Source: Diaporthe sp. PMI_573 (Eukaryota > Ascomycota > Sordariomycetes > Diaporthales > Diaporthaceae). Taken from it: DNA of 64,000 nucleotides. The stretch spans positions 124,001 through 188,000 of the forward strand of contig JAJTUP010000056.1 of the NCBI GenBank assembly GCA_021399435.1, given 5' to 3'. Numbering within the stretch: the first letter of the stretch is position 1; each line of letters starts with the position of its first letter. The translations under genes and the position numbers were made by a program. Of the stretch, positions 43,403 to 55,401 are shown one piece after another. The notes below the pieces were generated by a model. That model did no database searches, had not been told where the DNA came from, and saw nothing but the letters and a program-made list of their open reading frames with translations.

Positions 43403-46153
43403 ATGCTTCCTCCCTTTCCCTCTCGCTAGCTGCCAACCTCTGCTTTTGAAGCTCAGCCGCGTCCTTGAGGTTGTCGAATGTCAGCGGCGCTTTCCCAGCA
43501 AACGCTACCGCCAGTTTCAGGCAGTTCCAGATCTAGATACCCATGGCTGGTCAGTTTCTTGGATCGGATTTCTTGGAGTAGCCTGTCTTACCCGTCGTCC
43601 ATTCCACCCGTTGTCCGCCATCTGCTTGATTTGGCTCTTGCAAAGCAGCTCTCCTTGTCGCTGCTTGGCAAGAGTCTTTTCCCACAGCTCCTCACGCTGG
43701 GTGTTTGTTAACGACGGGTACTCCACCGGTAAACTCACCCGGTCAATCACAGCGTCGTCCATAGCGTTATAGCGGTTCGTCGTCACGATGAGCAGGCCGC
43801 GGTAGAGCTCTATGTGGCGCAAAAAGACGGCAACGACGGCACTGTGACCCGCGAATCTCTTGGACAGGTACACATCCCCCTCGTCCATGAGCAAGACCGC
43901 TTTCCAGCGGCTGCACAGCTGGAAGATGATATCCACAAAGAGTTCCAGGCTCTCCGCATTATTCTCATGTTGTGCCGGTGAAAACTTGATACACAATAGA
44001 CTTAGCACAGCACCCGATCATATGAACAAGAAGAATTTCTCTTACCAGAAACATTGGAGCTTTGTGTTGCTCTGCCAGCACGTTCGCCGTCAACGTCTTG
44101 CCGACGCCAGGTCCTCCGCTAATCAGACTGTTAGCCGGCACTCAAGCGGCGGGGTTAGAAGGGAGAGGGATTGACTAGGTCTGCGTACTAAAACACCACA
44201 AAGTGGCCTGTGTATTCCTTGCCCGACTGGGATTCTCCGAGAGCCTGCTCGGCAACCGCTGTAATGGCCGTCTTTTCCTTCTCTCCCAGCATCACATCAT
44301 GTTCGAACGACGTAGACTCGTTCCATTCAATATCTCTGATATGATCGACAGGGACTTCGGCTGTATTATTTTTTGTCTGGTTAGGAGCGGGCCCTGAGCA
44401 AGTAGAAACGACAAGGGCCAACAAGGCAAACTGAGAGTAAAAAACATAGGGAAAGAAAATATACCAAAGTGGCGCAAGTGCAGAATGTAAGCATACGCCG
44501 TCGCACTGCAAATCAGCAAGTTTTTGTCGTCGAGGTTGTCCCACGTCATATCGTGCTGGAAGCACATCACGTTGGGGACACGATGCCTGCCCGGCGGGTA
44601 TTTGACGAATGAATCCGAGTCCACCATGATGCGGGAATCGGCGAACCGAACCACGGCCTCGTTCTGTGCATTGATGAAGAAGGTCCTGCCGGTAAACATC
44701 TTGTGGGAGTATGGGTCCTTCATCAGTCTGGCATATTTGCGTCCGCGTTCGATCAGCTCCCGGCGAAGCTCTTCCTCGTTGGCGTGATAGCTGAGCGGGT
44801 AAATGTTGAGATCCTTGATGTCCTTCTCTCCCCAGAAATACGGGACAAGTATTTTCTTTAGTGTGTAGCCTGGCTTGCCGTCTTTGCTACGGCTCACATA
44901 ATGACTCGTGACGGAGAAACAGGTCTCATTATGATTGTCGGTTGTCTGTTCGCCACTTTGGAACGTTACGCACATGGGCGCGTCGGTGTGCGGGCACTGG
45001 AGGTAGAGCTTCGTGCCGGGCTCGAAGAAAGCCCACAAAAGATCGAAGCGTATCTTGCCTTTGTTGACAACAGCGTCCAGCTCCTCCACAACCGAGTCCT
45101 CATACCTTTTAGCCCAGTGTATCAGAAGTTCAAGGTCTGGTGAAAGCTTGCCACTGTTGACTTCTTTGTGTTCGGTGTCTTCGTCTTTTTGACTTTCCTT
45201 GTCCTCCTCGTCTCCGTCTTTGTCGTCTCTATCCTCGTCTTTGCAGTCTCCTTCCTCTTCTCCTTCCTCCTCTTGGTCGGTCTCTTCGTTTTGTGTGCGT
45301 TCTATGTTGGCGATATGGTTTCTCAGCTTGTAGATCCAATGGTAGAGGACCTTCACCATCACCTATTTCCGCGTGTTGCATTAGCGCGACATGACACATA
45401 GTAGATCAAATTGGGTTAGTGGCGGATAAGGATTTTTTCAACGTACTGAAGCATTAGTCACATCCAGATTGATGTTGGGAATATTTCCAAACACTTCTTT
45501 CAACTCGGCCTGCAGCTTTCGGCTTTTGATATCCAGGTATGTGGTCTCTGACCCTTCCGTATCTATCCGATGTTGTTAGAGACCATCAAGCTCTCAGTCT
45601 GCCAGCGAAAGATACAATGACTGACCAATTCGAGTGCGAATGATAAACGGCTTGTCTTTGAAGGACTCTTCATCGTCGGTGTCCTCGACAGTCATGTAGA
45701 GACGAATCGCATTGTCGTATCTGCAGACAAACAAATCAGCCTTCATACTTTTGCTTTTGGGCGTCTATAGGGTCCATGTCATTACTGTTCTTTGACCTTG
45801 AGAGACTTGAGACGACGATCCAGGAACGCGCAACGACACCCGCTCGATGAAGCGGTGGAAGAGGACTCCTTGATATTGCCATCCTCGGACGGGGGCGAGG
45901 AGATAGGTAGCTCCTTGGCGGGATCACCGTCCAAGGAGAGAGGGAACGAGGAGGCCGGCGTTAATTCGCCACAGGTTTGCAAGCCCGACTTTTGTTGCAG
46001 CACTCGTACCGCGGCCGTCAGACATTCCAATTGCCGATAGAGATTTGCCGGTGAGAGTTCATCGGTGGAGGCTACCCCGTTTGGATTCTTGTCGGCAGAA
46101 ACCTCATTGCTGGGTTTCTGCTGCTGTTCTTTGGCATCTGGGGTGCGGTCCAT
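43356..46153 (-). CDS. AAA+ ATPase of the fungal DUF7025 type
   Basis: Eight exons fit in phase: 46153-45786, 45720-45626, 45562-45447, 45362-44465, 44393-44189, 44127-44046, 43984-43592 and 43532-43356, giving 777 residues. Residues about 205-250 are a Glu/Asp-rich acidic stretch. The central region (KLYLQCPHTDAP, MFTGRTFFINAQNEAVVRFA, TWDNLDDKNLLICSATAYAY) is the domain that precedes the ATPase in this family. The AAA+ core has Walker A GGPGVGKT near 566, Walker B AVLLMDEGD near 620 and sensor 1 LLIVTTNRYNAMDD near 650. The role in fungi is undefined; relatives resemble mitochondrial or chaperone-type AAA proteins. Oddity: the last 15 codons and the stop lie inside the hAT terminal repeat, so the native C-terminus is lost. 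Confidence 0.85.
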
Positions 46154-49100
46154 GGTCTGAGAGCGTGGGAATATTCGTCGAGAAAAGAATGAGGGAAATC
46201 GTTGAGGTAGACAAAGAGTAGCTAGACATCAAGAGCAGCATGCCGGGTTTTCAGGCTACATATAATCATTCTTTGTTTTCTTTGTTTTTTTTGTTTTTTA
46301 CTTTTTTTCGAGGCTGCCGGCTGCCGGGAGGCTGGGGACTGCCAGGGGAAGCCGGTGTGCCTGTATTGGTAGGGACATGGCTGTTACCTTAATTAACACA
46401 CCACACCACAGGGAGATGATTGGCCCTGGTGTGAAGACGCGTCTCGGCCTGATTTTCGATCAGCAGCCACTAGTGCGGCTCCCATTTCAAGTCTCAATTG
46501 GGGTATGACTCATGAGCGCATGTTCGATTCTCTGGCATCGTATGTAAGTGGCCCGATCCCTGCCCCGTACGACGAGTACCTGCGTTGGCTCAATCCATTG
46601 CAGTCGCCGAGCTCGTACCGGGCAAGTCAACAAATACTATGTGTGGTTAGAGGAGTCCAGAGGCCGACGCTGACGCGCCGCTCTCCGCAAATCAAAAAGA
46701 GAGTGACTACAAGGCCCTCTTAAAAAAACGGCAGCAGAGAGCCCAGCGAATCATAGAAGGGTTGCGAACAAGCGCACAGAGACCTTCATCAAGTGTTAGG
46801 CAGAGCGCGTAAAGCAGGGATCAGCAAGGAATCCAGAAGGGTAAGTGTAGTCAACACAAGATATTATACTCGCTGACCACCATCTTCCAAGACCCGTCTA
46901 CCTGTTCTGAAACTCCAACCAAAGCGGTAACGCAGCTTAAAAGATACCACACTACCGGGCTCAATGTGACGACAACAATGAAAAAGGCTGACCTTTTGCT
47001 GGCACTTATTCTTATAGATGAAGCGGTCATGCTTTGAATTTTCTCGCCGGGAATACGAGGGGCAAGCCATCAAACTGACCTTTCATCTCTTCTTAGCTTT
47101 TGGGACACCGATTGCACGCATCCTGCGGGGACAGACTTCCCTGAGAATAACGTGGTCCAGCCCGGTCCGGCTGGTGTGGCGAGCATGGAATGGGTCAAAG
47201 TGACTTGTAACTACCAGCACCTTCTGCACATCTAGCAGTCTTGCCGTCAATAAGTCATGAGGGTCGTCACGTTTATCAGCTAACATTTGTTCTGTAGACC
47301 CGACCCGTTTTGCCTGCACCGATGCCAACTGCAACCAAGCTGCGATTGTCCGTGTTGGCCAGTGTGCGACATACCGGACTAGCGTATGGGCATTCCGGCA
47401 ACGCGAATCTGCTACAGCCGGAGTTGGAACTGGCACCAGCACGCAACCCGCTCCAGCGCCTGCTTCCGCTCCTGTGAACCCCATCCGACCCTTTCCCATT
47501 CGTACCACCCACGGATGAGACAGACGGGCAGGATGATGATGATAATGATGCTGTGGATGAGTATTAAAGATTGAGCATCACACAAAAGTCGCGGGACTAT
47601 ATGTATGCGATATTGGTTGGGAGAAGGGAACACAATTTGGAAACGGATTCTATGCATGGTCAGTCGTATATGGAAACCTTTCAATTCTTTGGTATGCGGG
47701 GTATTTGTTGTTGTGAGATAGCACAGGAAACAGGTTTGTTGGGTGCAATGATGAAGATGTGTCAATTCTTCCAAATGCGATGTTGCATGTATGTTGCTTG
47801 TTCTCAATAATACATGAAAAGCAGCTTCATCATATAGCTATGTGCAGGACGTCTTTGTGCGGCTCTGCCGCACTAATCTGCCTTGCGTTTAGCCTTGTGT
47901 TGTGCCCTGTGTTCGCCTACAATTTAGCCCAATGCATGGCCACCTTTGGTGGCCTCATCGCCCTGTTTTACAGCCCTGTCATCCCTGCAGTTGAGGGGAA
48001 CCTGCAAAACTTCCAACATTTGTTCCATATTGAGAACAGGTGTTGTTCTATTAATGAACCAAGTTCCAGAGCAGATATTAACGGTAATCAATAATCAGTA
48101 TTGCCGACGTAAATTACATCCTTGCAAACCTAAGATGACTGGACTTTTGATGGACTGCGCCTTGACGTAACTCCCAACATAAGTGTCTATGTTACAGAGT
48201 TGAGAAGCCAAGTAATAGAGGAGACCCCACTCAGCACACTTCGGGGATGAGCACAACAACAACAAACCGAGTGGCTCTTTGCGCATCCTTCAACGGAGTC
48301 CAGTAGTTTTTGTGATGTCGGCGACCGTGGCGTTGGTTTGATCGAGTTTGGCGTTGGTTTGGTCGATGTTGCTTTGAGCCACAAAACTATCCGCGGACTC
48401 GTACCAGGGGGCAATTACTGTGAGACAAAACCACTGTTTGTTGCCACATCAATTCCTCCAAAAATTCAAATCGTTGTCCTTCGGCTAATTGTGTGACATG
48501 CATGGCTCGTCTCCTCTTTCATTTTTATATGTTGGGTTGATTTGGCACCGTTCCTTAGCGGCGGGTTTAGGGCAAACCGTGTAGGGGCGCACGGCGACGT
48601 AAACATCGCATCCTGCTTTCGAGCATAACTTGAAAGTAATGTCGCACATTGTTTAGTATTAAAAGAGCTGGCACAAAGGCACGATCAGAAGTAATATGAG
48701 AATGTGTGAACTAAGTATAATGTGGTTTTTATAAAGGAAGGAAAGGGAAAGAAATAAAGAAGCGGGAAGGGGGTATATTTATACCTTCAAATGGAGAATA
48801 GTTCGGGAATGCACCAGACATCGCAGCGAAAGATTTTCACATTGACTTACAAATTCATGATGATCCCTTGAATTCATGATGGATTCATCAGCTTCAACAA
48901 TCGCAACGAGTCCAGCGCCAAGTCCAACGCACTCTTGGTCCACCGGTTACAGTTCAGCCATAGACGGTGTGCAAATGGCTCGGTGCAGCATGCTTGACCA
49001 CTGTGAATGCGGCAGCATATGCCAGAACCGCGAGCTGTATGATCGAACTCTATTCCCTCCTTACTGTTCCTCGTGCGCTGATTCACTACATCAGACAACT

Positions 49101-49731
49101 GCCAGCTACCACGAAGACCGTATACGAGTCCTGGACTTTGGCGTATCACCGGCCCGCGATACACATAAGTACTCAGGTCAAGAGCTTTTGTAATTTTCAG
49201 TATCTCCGTAAAACCCCTAGACAAAACACTGGCCCGGCTCAAAACCAGGCGACCCCGATACCTCCTCCCAAGGCCGGATCATTCGCCTCCCTGAGGGACA
49301 GGAAAAGGGTGTTTGGCCCAAAGTGAACATCAAAGAGCGCCAGAGCGTCGAAGAGCTTTTTGGCATTTCACCGCCGATTCGTCCTTGATTCCCAGCAGAG
49401 ACCCAAACAACTCAACCAACTCAACGGACGACCTATATTGAGTGAATTGGCTTAGTAATCGCCGACCTCTCGTTGAGTTGATCAACTGAACGCTTTCGTT
49501 GAATGGATTGACCTTGAGTTGGTGTGAGGGAACGATCATGTGACTTTCATACTTTATGAATAGTCTCACTTTATGAATATTGTGTAAATAGCTTAAGTCG
49601 GAGTTTTCCTTAAGCGTCTCTTTCTTTACTCGTAAACAATCATTTTACCCAAGTCACACTCGACCTCGTTCGTGCTCTTGTCCTGTCACAGTTGGCCTAA
49701 TTGACGAGATATTCGCGACATGCTCCACCAG
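46154..49731. other. Long gene-free interval
   Basis: A pyrimidine-rich, T-run sequence (46270-46310) upstream of the AAA gene is likely promoter. No gene is supported beyond it. Plus-strand scraps look coding-like without being identifiable: 47290-47517 (TRFACTDANCNQAAIVRVGQ then a Pro/Ala-rich end) and 49255-49386 (GRIIRLPEGQEKGVWPKVNI). Other frames are short. Confidence 0.4.
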
Positions 49732-49956
49732 TTATTCCCACCCATTCTCCTCTTCTGCCAGCTCTCCCGCTCGGCCGAGAAATGAGGCCATTGACTCTCT
49801 TGCGCCCGCCTCGCTTCTGGCGCTGCTCTCGACCTCGATTTGCGTGGGAACGAACAGAGGATCCAGGTCGTCGATTATCTTGGCTTGTAGCCACGAACGC
49901 AGCACTAGACACATCCCGATTATATCGACTTCGAGGCGGCTGCGCAGGGGAGTCAC
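49732..49956 (-). mobile_element. hAT transposase extreme C-terminal fragment
   Basis: The frame reads TPLRSRLEVDIIGMCLVLRS then WLQAKIIDDLDPLF. It aligns by eye with VSGLRTNLDAEIIAICQVLR and SWYRAGIVKDLDPLL of the hAT element at 40381-43402. Only the last 70 or so codons survive. It begins within a few bases of the stop codon of the GH93-like gene. Confidence 0.7.
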
Positions 49957-51420
49957 TCAGTTGGTCGGGCTGTTACCGCAAGCAGGGAATCCTTCAGCAC
50001 CGGGGCCCTCACCAGCAGGTCCCGGCACGATGAAATCACCTGCAGTAAAGACACTCATGTTGGAGCCATACATGCCACCATTGTAGACCTGGACGGTCCT
50101 CCCACCATTTCCAGGCAGGACACTCAGGGCTCTGGAGTAGCCGACGCCATGGCCTTGGCTGCTGACGTTCTTCCATGCGCCGGGGTCGCCGTTTTCCGTG
50201 TTTAGGAAGAACTGGTCGTACGAGGAGTCGCTCACGACGATGGTTCCTGACGGACCGCCAGCGGGGGTCCAGATGACGTACGGGCCTGCGTCCGAGGTCC
50301 CCTCCGGCGTCCTTAGGATATTGTCCTCCTCGTCCGCGCCGAACTCGAGGGGCGAGTCGGCGATCTTGTAGTGGGTTGCGTAGGGAGACCCGTTGTCGGT
50401 GCCGGTGGCGGGGTCCGTCCAGAGGCCGACCTCGTACGTGCACATCCATTTCCCGTTGCCGATCTGGGAGACGGTGATCATACCCGGGCGCTGGGTGTAG
50501 TTTGCATAGGCAACGTCGTTGACGACGCCACCCCACGATATTAGGTCACTGCTGGACTGGTGCGCGAGCTTCTGGCCGTAGTCGGGATCGCGCTGGTCCG
50601 AGTAGTATACGTGGAGCTGGTTATCGTAGGCGAGAATGGAGGGCTCCCATACGCAGGGCTAAGTTGACCAAACGGGAGCATTGTTAGCATGTATACGTTT
50701 TGCCTTTGTCCTTTTGTGTGTGTGTGTGTGTGTTGTGATGTTGTTAGACCACAGCAGTTGCGAGAGATCACCACCAGCATCCCATATAACATACCGCACC
50801 ATTGTCCGTGTTAGGTGGCCCACCATAGGCCACGGTTGAGACATAGTCCCAAGAAACACTAGAATGTCAGGTTAGAACCCTACTTTGAGTAATTTTATTA
50901 TCAGCAAATTGAGTGTGTTACCCTACCCTTTGTCCGTGCTAGCATACAACTGGATATTGGTACTGGAGCGATCGGCAGGAATACGGTTGGCAGACAAGAG
51001 AATCGTCCCGGGCTGATACTCTCCAAATGGCTGAGAGAGCTCGTACAGGAACGGCTGGAGGATGATGCCACCAGCCAGACTAGCATTGCCGTCCAAGTAA
51101 GCCTTTGAGAGCTCAGACCATGACGCCCCGTAGTCGGTACTGTTGTGGATGATCTGGTATGGGCCGTCGGGTGGAAAGAAAGATGAGGTGGCCAAGATGG
51201 TAATATTCCCCCCTCCTCCCTGCTGCTGCTCGCAGTTTTTGTTGAGGAGGACGGATCGTCCGTAGGAGCCTGCCTTATTTGTCCAGTTGGCTGGTGGGGC
51301 AAACACAGTTGCGTTCTGGACGAAAGAAGGAGCTGGAAGCGCACTTCCACTTGCACTTGGCTTTGCCTCCACGATAGTGGAGGCTACTAATAGCAGTGGC
51401 AGTAAGAGAGAGCTCATCAT
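49957..51420 (-). CDS. Secreted GH93/sialidase-like beta-propeller hydrolase
   Basis: Three exons, 51420-50927, 50858-50795 and 50658-49957, join in phase to give 419 residues. The N-terminus MMSSLLLPLLLVASTIVEA is a signal peptide. Asp-box-type segments occur (STDYGASWSEL, SSDLISWG). The sequence PCVWEPSILAYDNQLHVYYS, DQRDPDYGQKLAHQSSSDL and WGGVVNDVAYANYTQRPGM is characteristic of fungal exo-arabinanase (GH93) relatives within the sialidase superfamily. Expected role: extracellular release of arabino-oligosaccharides from plant material. A GT microsatellite lies in intron 2. The stop directly abuts a hAT fragment, so the last residues may not be native. Confidence 0.8.
50714..50733 (+). repeat. 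GT dinucleotide microsatellite
   Basis: About ten GT units lie within intron 2 of the GH93-like gene; the length is probably variable between isolates. Confidence 0.85.
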
Positions 51421-52372
51421 TTGCGCCGTGAATTTCTTGTCAGATGCCTAAGAGGCTTGTACATTGTCTCCTTTCTTATTGTCCCATATCACACGACAAG
51501 AGCTCCTCGTTAAATCTATTCTCTTGATCAGCCCCACAAGTGTTTTTGGCGTTGACCCCTCACTTCTTTTAACCGCCCAGTGGTCTCGTGACATATTCCT
51601 ACATACATAGGTAGTCTCATGGGCCCAGAGTAGTTCATTTTCTGCCTCAATGCTATGATTGGTGTACTATAGGTATAGCGTTCAATTTTTAACGTAACTC
51701 ATGACTTCATCATTCTCAGATCAGTTAAGCAGATGCATTGGCATTTCCTCTCTGCAGGCTCAAGTGCTTACTACCCCAACCACTTCGATATTGTCATTCG
51801 ATCTGGTGCCTGTAGTGTAACCATTGTAGGCGCGCTAGTCACATTTGTCCATTGCATATGCACATATAGATTTAGCCTAAAATGCTTTCTTTTTTGTTGG
51901 TGTTTTTGTTGCTGACAACAGAACTAACCTACAAAGGATTAGAGGTTCGGAGATTATGGTTGGCTGGCTTAGCTGTTGAGCATTCGTCACTTAGAATCGC
52001 TGCACAGACAGAATTGACATGCCCCAGAAATACTGTCAATCTGTGCAGAGCACAGTCGAATCGGGGGATGAGCCACCGCTAACTAAAATATTTATATATT
52101 CAAACCTACGGTACTTTGGGAATCTCTGCGCCTGGTACTGACACAACATGGGCACTTGGCAGAGCGTTTACTGCCAGGTGCTTACCGCAATGGGTAGTTT
52201 TCAACCAGCACAGTATAGCAGGGCAAGTCACGGCAGAACGCAGTACAGTATGCACGCACGCCGTCGCGTTACCGACATTTCCGTTGTTCTGGAACGCCCA
52301 ACTGGTATATGAGTTCCTAATTGCCGAGTTACCTTGAATCCTAGCATACCCACTGGTTTCTACGCTGTGTGG
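51421..52372. other. Intergenic, no supported gene
   Basis: Promoter side of the GH93-like gene and 3' flank of the next gene. Short frames only. Confidence 0.45.
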
Positions 52373-53718
52373 TCATGGCAGAGGATATGGAGCACGAATC
52401 AAGCATATCAGCTGTTCCCCAAGATCCGTCATATTCAAATGAGACGACCTTTGTTCCCCTCCAGAATAGGCGCGCCCTGATGCATCGTCATTGCTCCTGC
52501 TGAAAATCGCGCATCCAATCAACTTTGCGAGCTCTTCTTCTTGACTCTCGCCGACTTCGCCGTCTTTTAGGATCTGCGATTGAAGTTGCGAGACCCTATT
52601 AGCTGTGTCGTTATAGGAGATTTGCTCTTCGTGCTTGGTGGCTTGTGGAACCATCCGAACAATGATCTCCAAGATTTTCTTCGGTTTTTCGGAATCAGGC
52701 TCATTGACCGTCTTGGCTATGATGAGTTGAGCGTACATTGAAAGAAAGCTGTGCTGGAGAATCGGCGCCCTCCCAGGCACGCATAGGAGACTGTTTGGTC
52801 CATGTGTTAAGCACACCGCGCCCCTCATGCCTGTTGACCGGCCTGCGAGCTGATACGACATTTGCTCTTTGTCAAACATCGGCAAATGTGCGCTGGCGTC
52901 CTCCGGTGACAGTTCGGGCGCAAGCTGAGAAAACGGGCCAAGGATGACCTCGCGTTAGAAATCAACCCAAGGCTGCTGCATTTGCACCCCCCAATCTTCC
53001 AAGTCTTCGTGACGCAAGTTGCACTCCGCTACTATGGCCGCCGGGTTCATCTCTGTGTTCGGAGTTTCTGAGTTTGATTGAGGACAAATCAGCAGGATGA
53101 TCCTTATTCCTTCGCAATTCTAGGCGAGTTTACAAGTTGAATGCATCTGGCACTTTGGTGCATGAGATATGACAGAAACGAGGAGGAAAAAAGAGACTCA
53201 CCCGTGCTTTGCAATTCCGTCTCCAACCAATCTGTTTCTGACATGTCTGATGGCCAATAACTTTGACCATCTGTATTTATACCCCCAAAAGGTATGCTAT
53301 TTGGTGCGAATAGAAAAAAGCTGTGTTCAGGGTTGAAGTCCCAATCACAGGGCATAAAGGATTGCGCTGGCAGGCAGAGGCCAGCTGCGTACGTTGCATT
53401 AAGGTTGGATTCATCAGGCTCCTGGATACGCGGAAGGTAAGGCGGGAATTGACATAGCCCTGAGGTCCAGTCGAGATTTGCAGTTCCCGAGGGTAGTGAG
53501 GACCAAGGCGGGAAATCGGAGGAAAGGAGACCTTGCAAATTATGATCGGCTTTTACAGCCAAGTCTTGATCTTGGATCTCTCGAGGCCCAAGTGCGACTC
53601 TTTCAACCTTGAACAGGGAGCCAGACGAAGCGTTGTCATCATTCATCGCGTCAAAGACCTGTTTCTCTGGATGCGGTGTGGAAGGCGAGGAAGCTGACCT
53701 AAGCTGATTTTCGTCCAT
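52373..53718 (-). CDS. Unrecognised three-exon protein, possibly regulatory
   Basis: Exons 53718-53202, 53067-52988 and 52924-52373 join in phase to give 382 residues. Introns are GTGAGT...CTCAG and GTGCAA...TCTCAG, the second with a CTAAC branch site that would otherwise read as a stop. Residues 1-170 are acidic, Ser/Pro/Trp-rich (WSSLPSGTANLDWTSGLCQF, DWDFNPEHSFFLF), like a transactivation region. The rest contains FLSMYAQLIIAKTVNEPDSE, KKILEIIVRMVPQATKHEEQ and a charged helix (RVSQLQSQILKDGEVGESQE). No DNA-binding motif is seen. A transcriptional role is a guess; it may be the C-terminal part of a longer factor. If the second intron is retained, the protein ends earlier at QPWVDF. Confidence 0.5.
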
Positions 53719-54317
53719 AGCGCCGTTGGTTGAAGATGTAGCGGGGTAGTAACTCACGAAGCAAGGCTTCTAAGGTGGTATCAGGAAAGATAATTGAATG
53801 CTAGGATATGAGGCTGATCCACTCTTTATATAATTTCCCTCCTGCTGCTTCTTTCAACCGCAACCTTGTAGAAGTCAATCAAGTTACAGACCTCCAGAAT
53901 GTCCTTTTGTTATTGAATGTGCTCCTCTGCTGTTGGCATTATTGTGTTACACGGATCTTCATGCTGCCTGCTAACCAACCACCTGTAACAGCTGAGTAAA
54001 TTAAATGCATGCTGCGAGAGATTCATTGGGCAACAATGCTGGACAGGTTGCAACGCTTCTGAGTCAAACCAAAACACCCTGCATCATGGGACCTGGGAGT
54101 ATGAACAAGGCCAATAGGAATGGCCGTGGAAGTTTGAGAATCCAGCGCTTCACTCCTGCAAGCCCTGCGCCTGTATTCTGTTTGTTTGCCCCCCGCCCCT
54201 TTCGCAAGAACATTGAATGCGTCCTGTCATTCTTGTGTCTCGAATATCAAACATCTTTGATGTCGCGTCCTCTCGAAGCACCATATGGTTTCTGTCTGAT
54301 GAAATGTTCCTTGCGAC
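53719..54317. other. Intergenic, no supported gene
   Basis: Upstream region of the preceding minus-strand gene. The 142-codon plus-strand frame at 54005-54433 has no motif and runs through a C homopolymer, so it is not accepted. Confidence 0.4.
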
Positions 54318-54362
54318 CCCCCCCCCCCCCCGACCCTCAAGTATCCAACTGCAGCAACCCTA

Positions 54363-54524
54363 AATCTGCTCGACCCGGAAGACGTGTACGTCCCGGACGA
54401 GCGGACCCAGGCAGAGATAGTTATAGATCATAGTATAGGCAAAATAGTTGAGGCACGACCTCTAGACTTGCTCGGCCATTTTTACGCGCTTCAGGGTCTT
54501 CTCCCTGGAATTAAGTTTCAATAA
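54363..54524 (+). other. Coding-like fragment, unidentified
   Basis: The frame NLLDPEDVYVPDERTQAEIV continues through GKIVEARPLDLLGHFYALQG to a TAA. Codon use and composition look like real protein, with an acidic then amphipathic pattern. There is no start codon, and a run of 14 C lies just upstream at 54317-54331. It is probably the 3' end of a degraded gene. Confidence 0.35.
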
Positions 54525-54961
54525 AGGAATCCGTCGTTATACGACGACCAAAGAGGAGGCGAAAGTGCTCTCTGTAAGTATCGAGACCCAGGGATGATGC
54601 CTAGCCCCTATTATTCCTTTCGACAGCTTCACCTATAGCTCACAGCCCCCCATCTTCTCATCCATCAACTTCCTCCACTTGGTGCCATTCCTCAACAGCA
54701 AGTCGCCCATGGCTATTTGAAATAACGACTTGACATCGTCGCGACATTAGGTATTGTATCCTGGTCTGTGTCGAAAGCCTTTGTGGCCAGGGTCGCATCA
54801 GCAAGCAATAATCGACCGCTCTATCGATCGTCTGGAGTCCAACTCCACGCCCAAAGGTTAGAGGTCCCCACGCCGACGTCACACAGGACCGGCCCTTGGC
54901 CGAAAAGGAACAATAATAGCACTATTCCTGTTGTTCACCTCAAGAATCCGTAACTGCCAAC

Positions 54962-55270
54962 ATGGACTGTTCATCAAAAACATCAGTTGTGTATGTGTGG
55001 ACTTGCGTAAGTAGACGCCCAGTGCAACCCTCCACGGAGCTAGTCAGACTGCTAACAAAAGCACAGTGTTTTTGCGGGCACCAACCGATGAACGTATTGA
55101 AAACCAATGAGTGTATCAGTTGTGGTTAGGTAAGGTGCAGTAATTGTCAAATGGTCCCCCATAAAGCAGCTACTTGCAAACCCGGCAAATCCGATGCCGA
55201 AGATCCACCACCACCATATGAGGAGAAAGCCTCGCGATCTTTCTCGATTACCAGCTCTTCGAAGCAGTAA
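54962..55270 (+). pseudogene. Small C4 zinc-ribbon-like gene with in-frame TAG
   Basis: Exon 1 (54962-55006) encodes MDCSSKTSVVYVWTC. A 60-nt GT-AG intron (55007-55066) joins in phase to CFCGHQPMNVLKTNECISCG, then TAG at 55127-55129. The frame then stays open as VRCSNCQMVPHKAATCKPGK to TAA at 55268-55270, with a PPPPYEE motif near the end. The Cys spacing W-x-C..C-G-H...C-x-x-C-G(H)-x-x-C-x-x-C is that of a small fungal zinc-binding family. The stop replaces the residue expected between the second and third Cys pairs, so a nonsense mutation is likelier than readthrough. Confidence 0.55.
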
Positions 55271-55401
55271 TTCGTGGTTGCGAATCGGCGCATGATAATT
55301 TACTTCAATTAAACTTCAATGCCACAAATTGAACAGAGGCTTGTGGGGATATCTTCAACATAGCCAGGAGGGACGCCCAGGGCGGCTTGGGTAAATACCC
55401 A

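Noticed and set aside
40373..43410. Target-site duplication for the 3-kb hAT element
   Set aside because: The flanking 8-mers ACTGTACC and ATGCTTCC share only scattered bases; no duplication can be claimed.
47083..47508. 141-codon minus-strand Gly/Ala-rich frame
   Set aside because: The Ala/Gly/Val repeat reflects a GC-rich low-complexity stretch; no conserved motif on this strand.
54005..54433. 142-codon plus-strand frame
   Set aside because: It crosses a 14-base C run and has no motif; a different frame in the same place is more coding-like.
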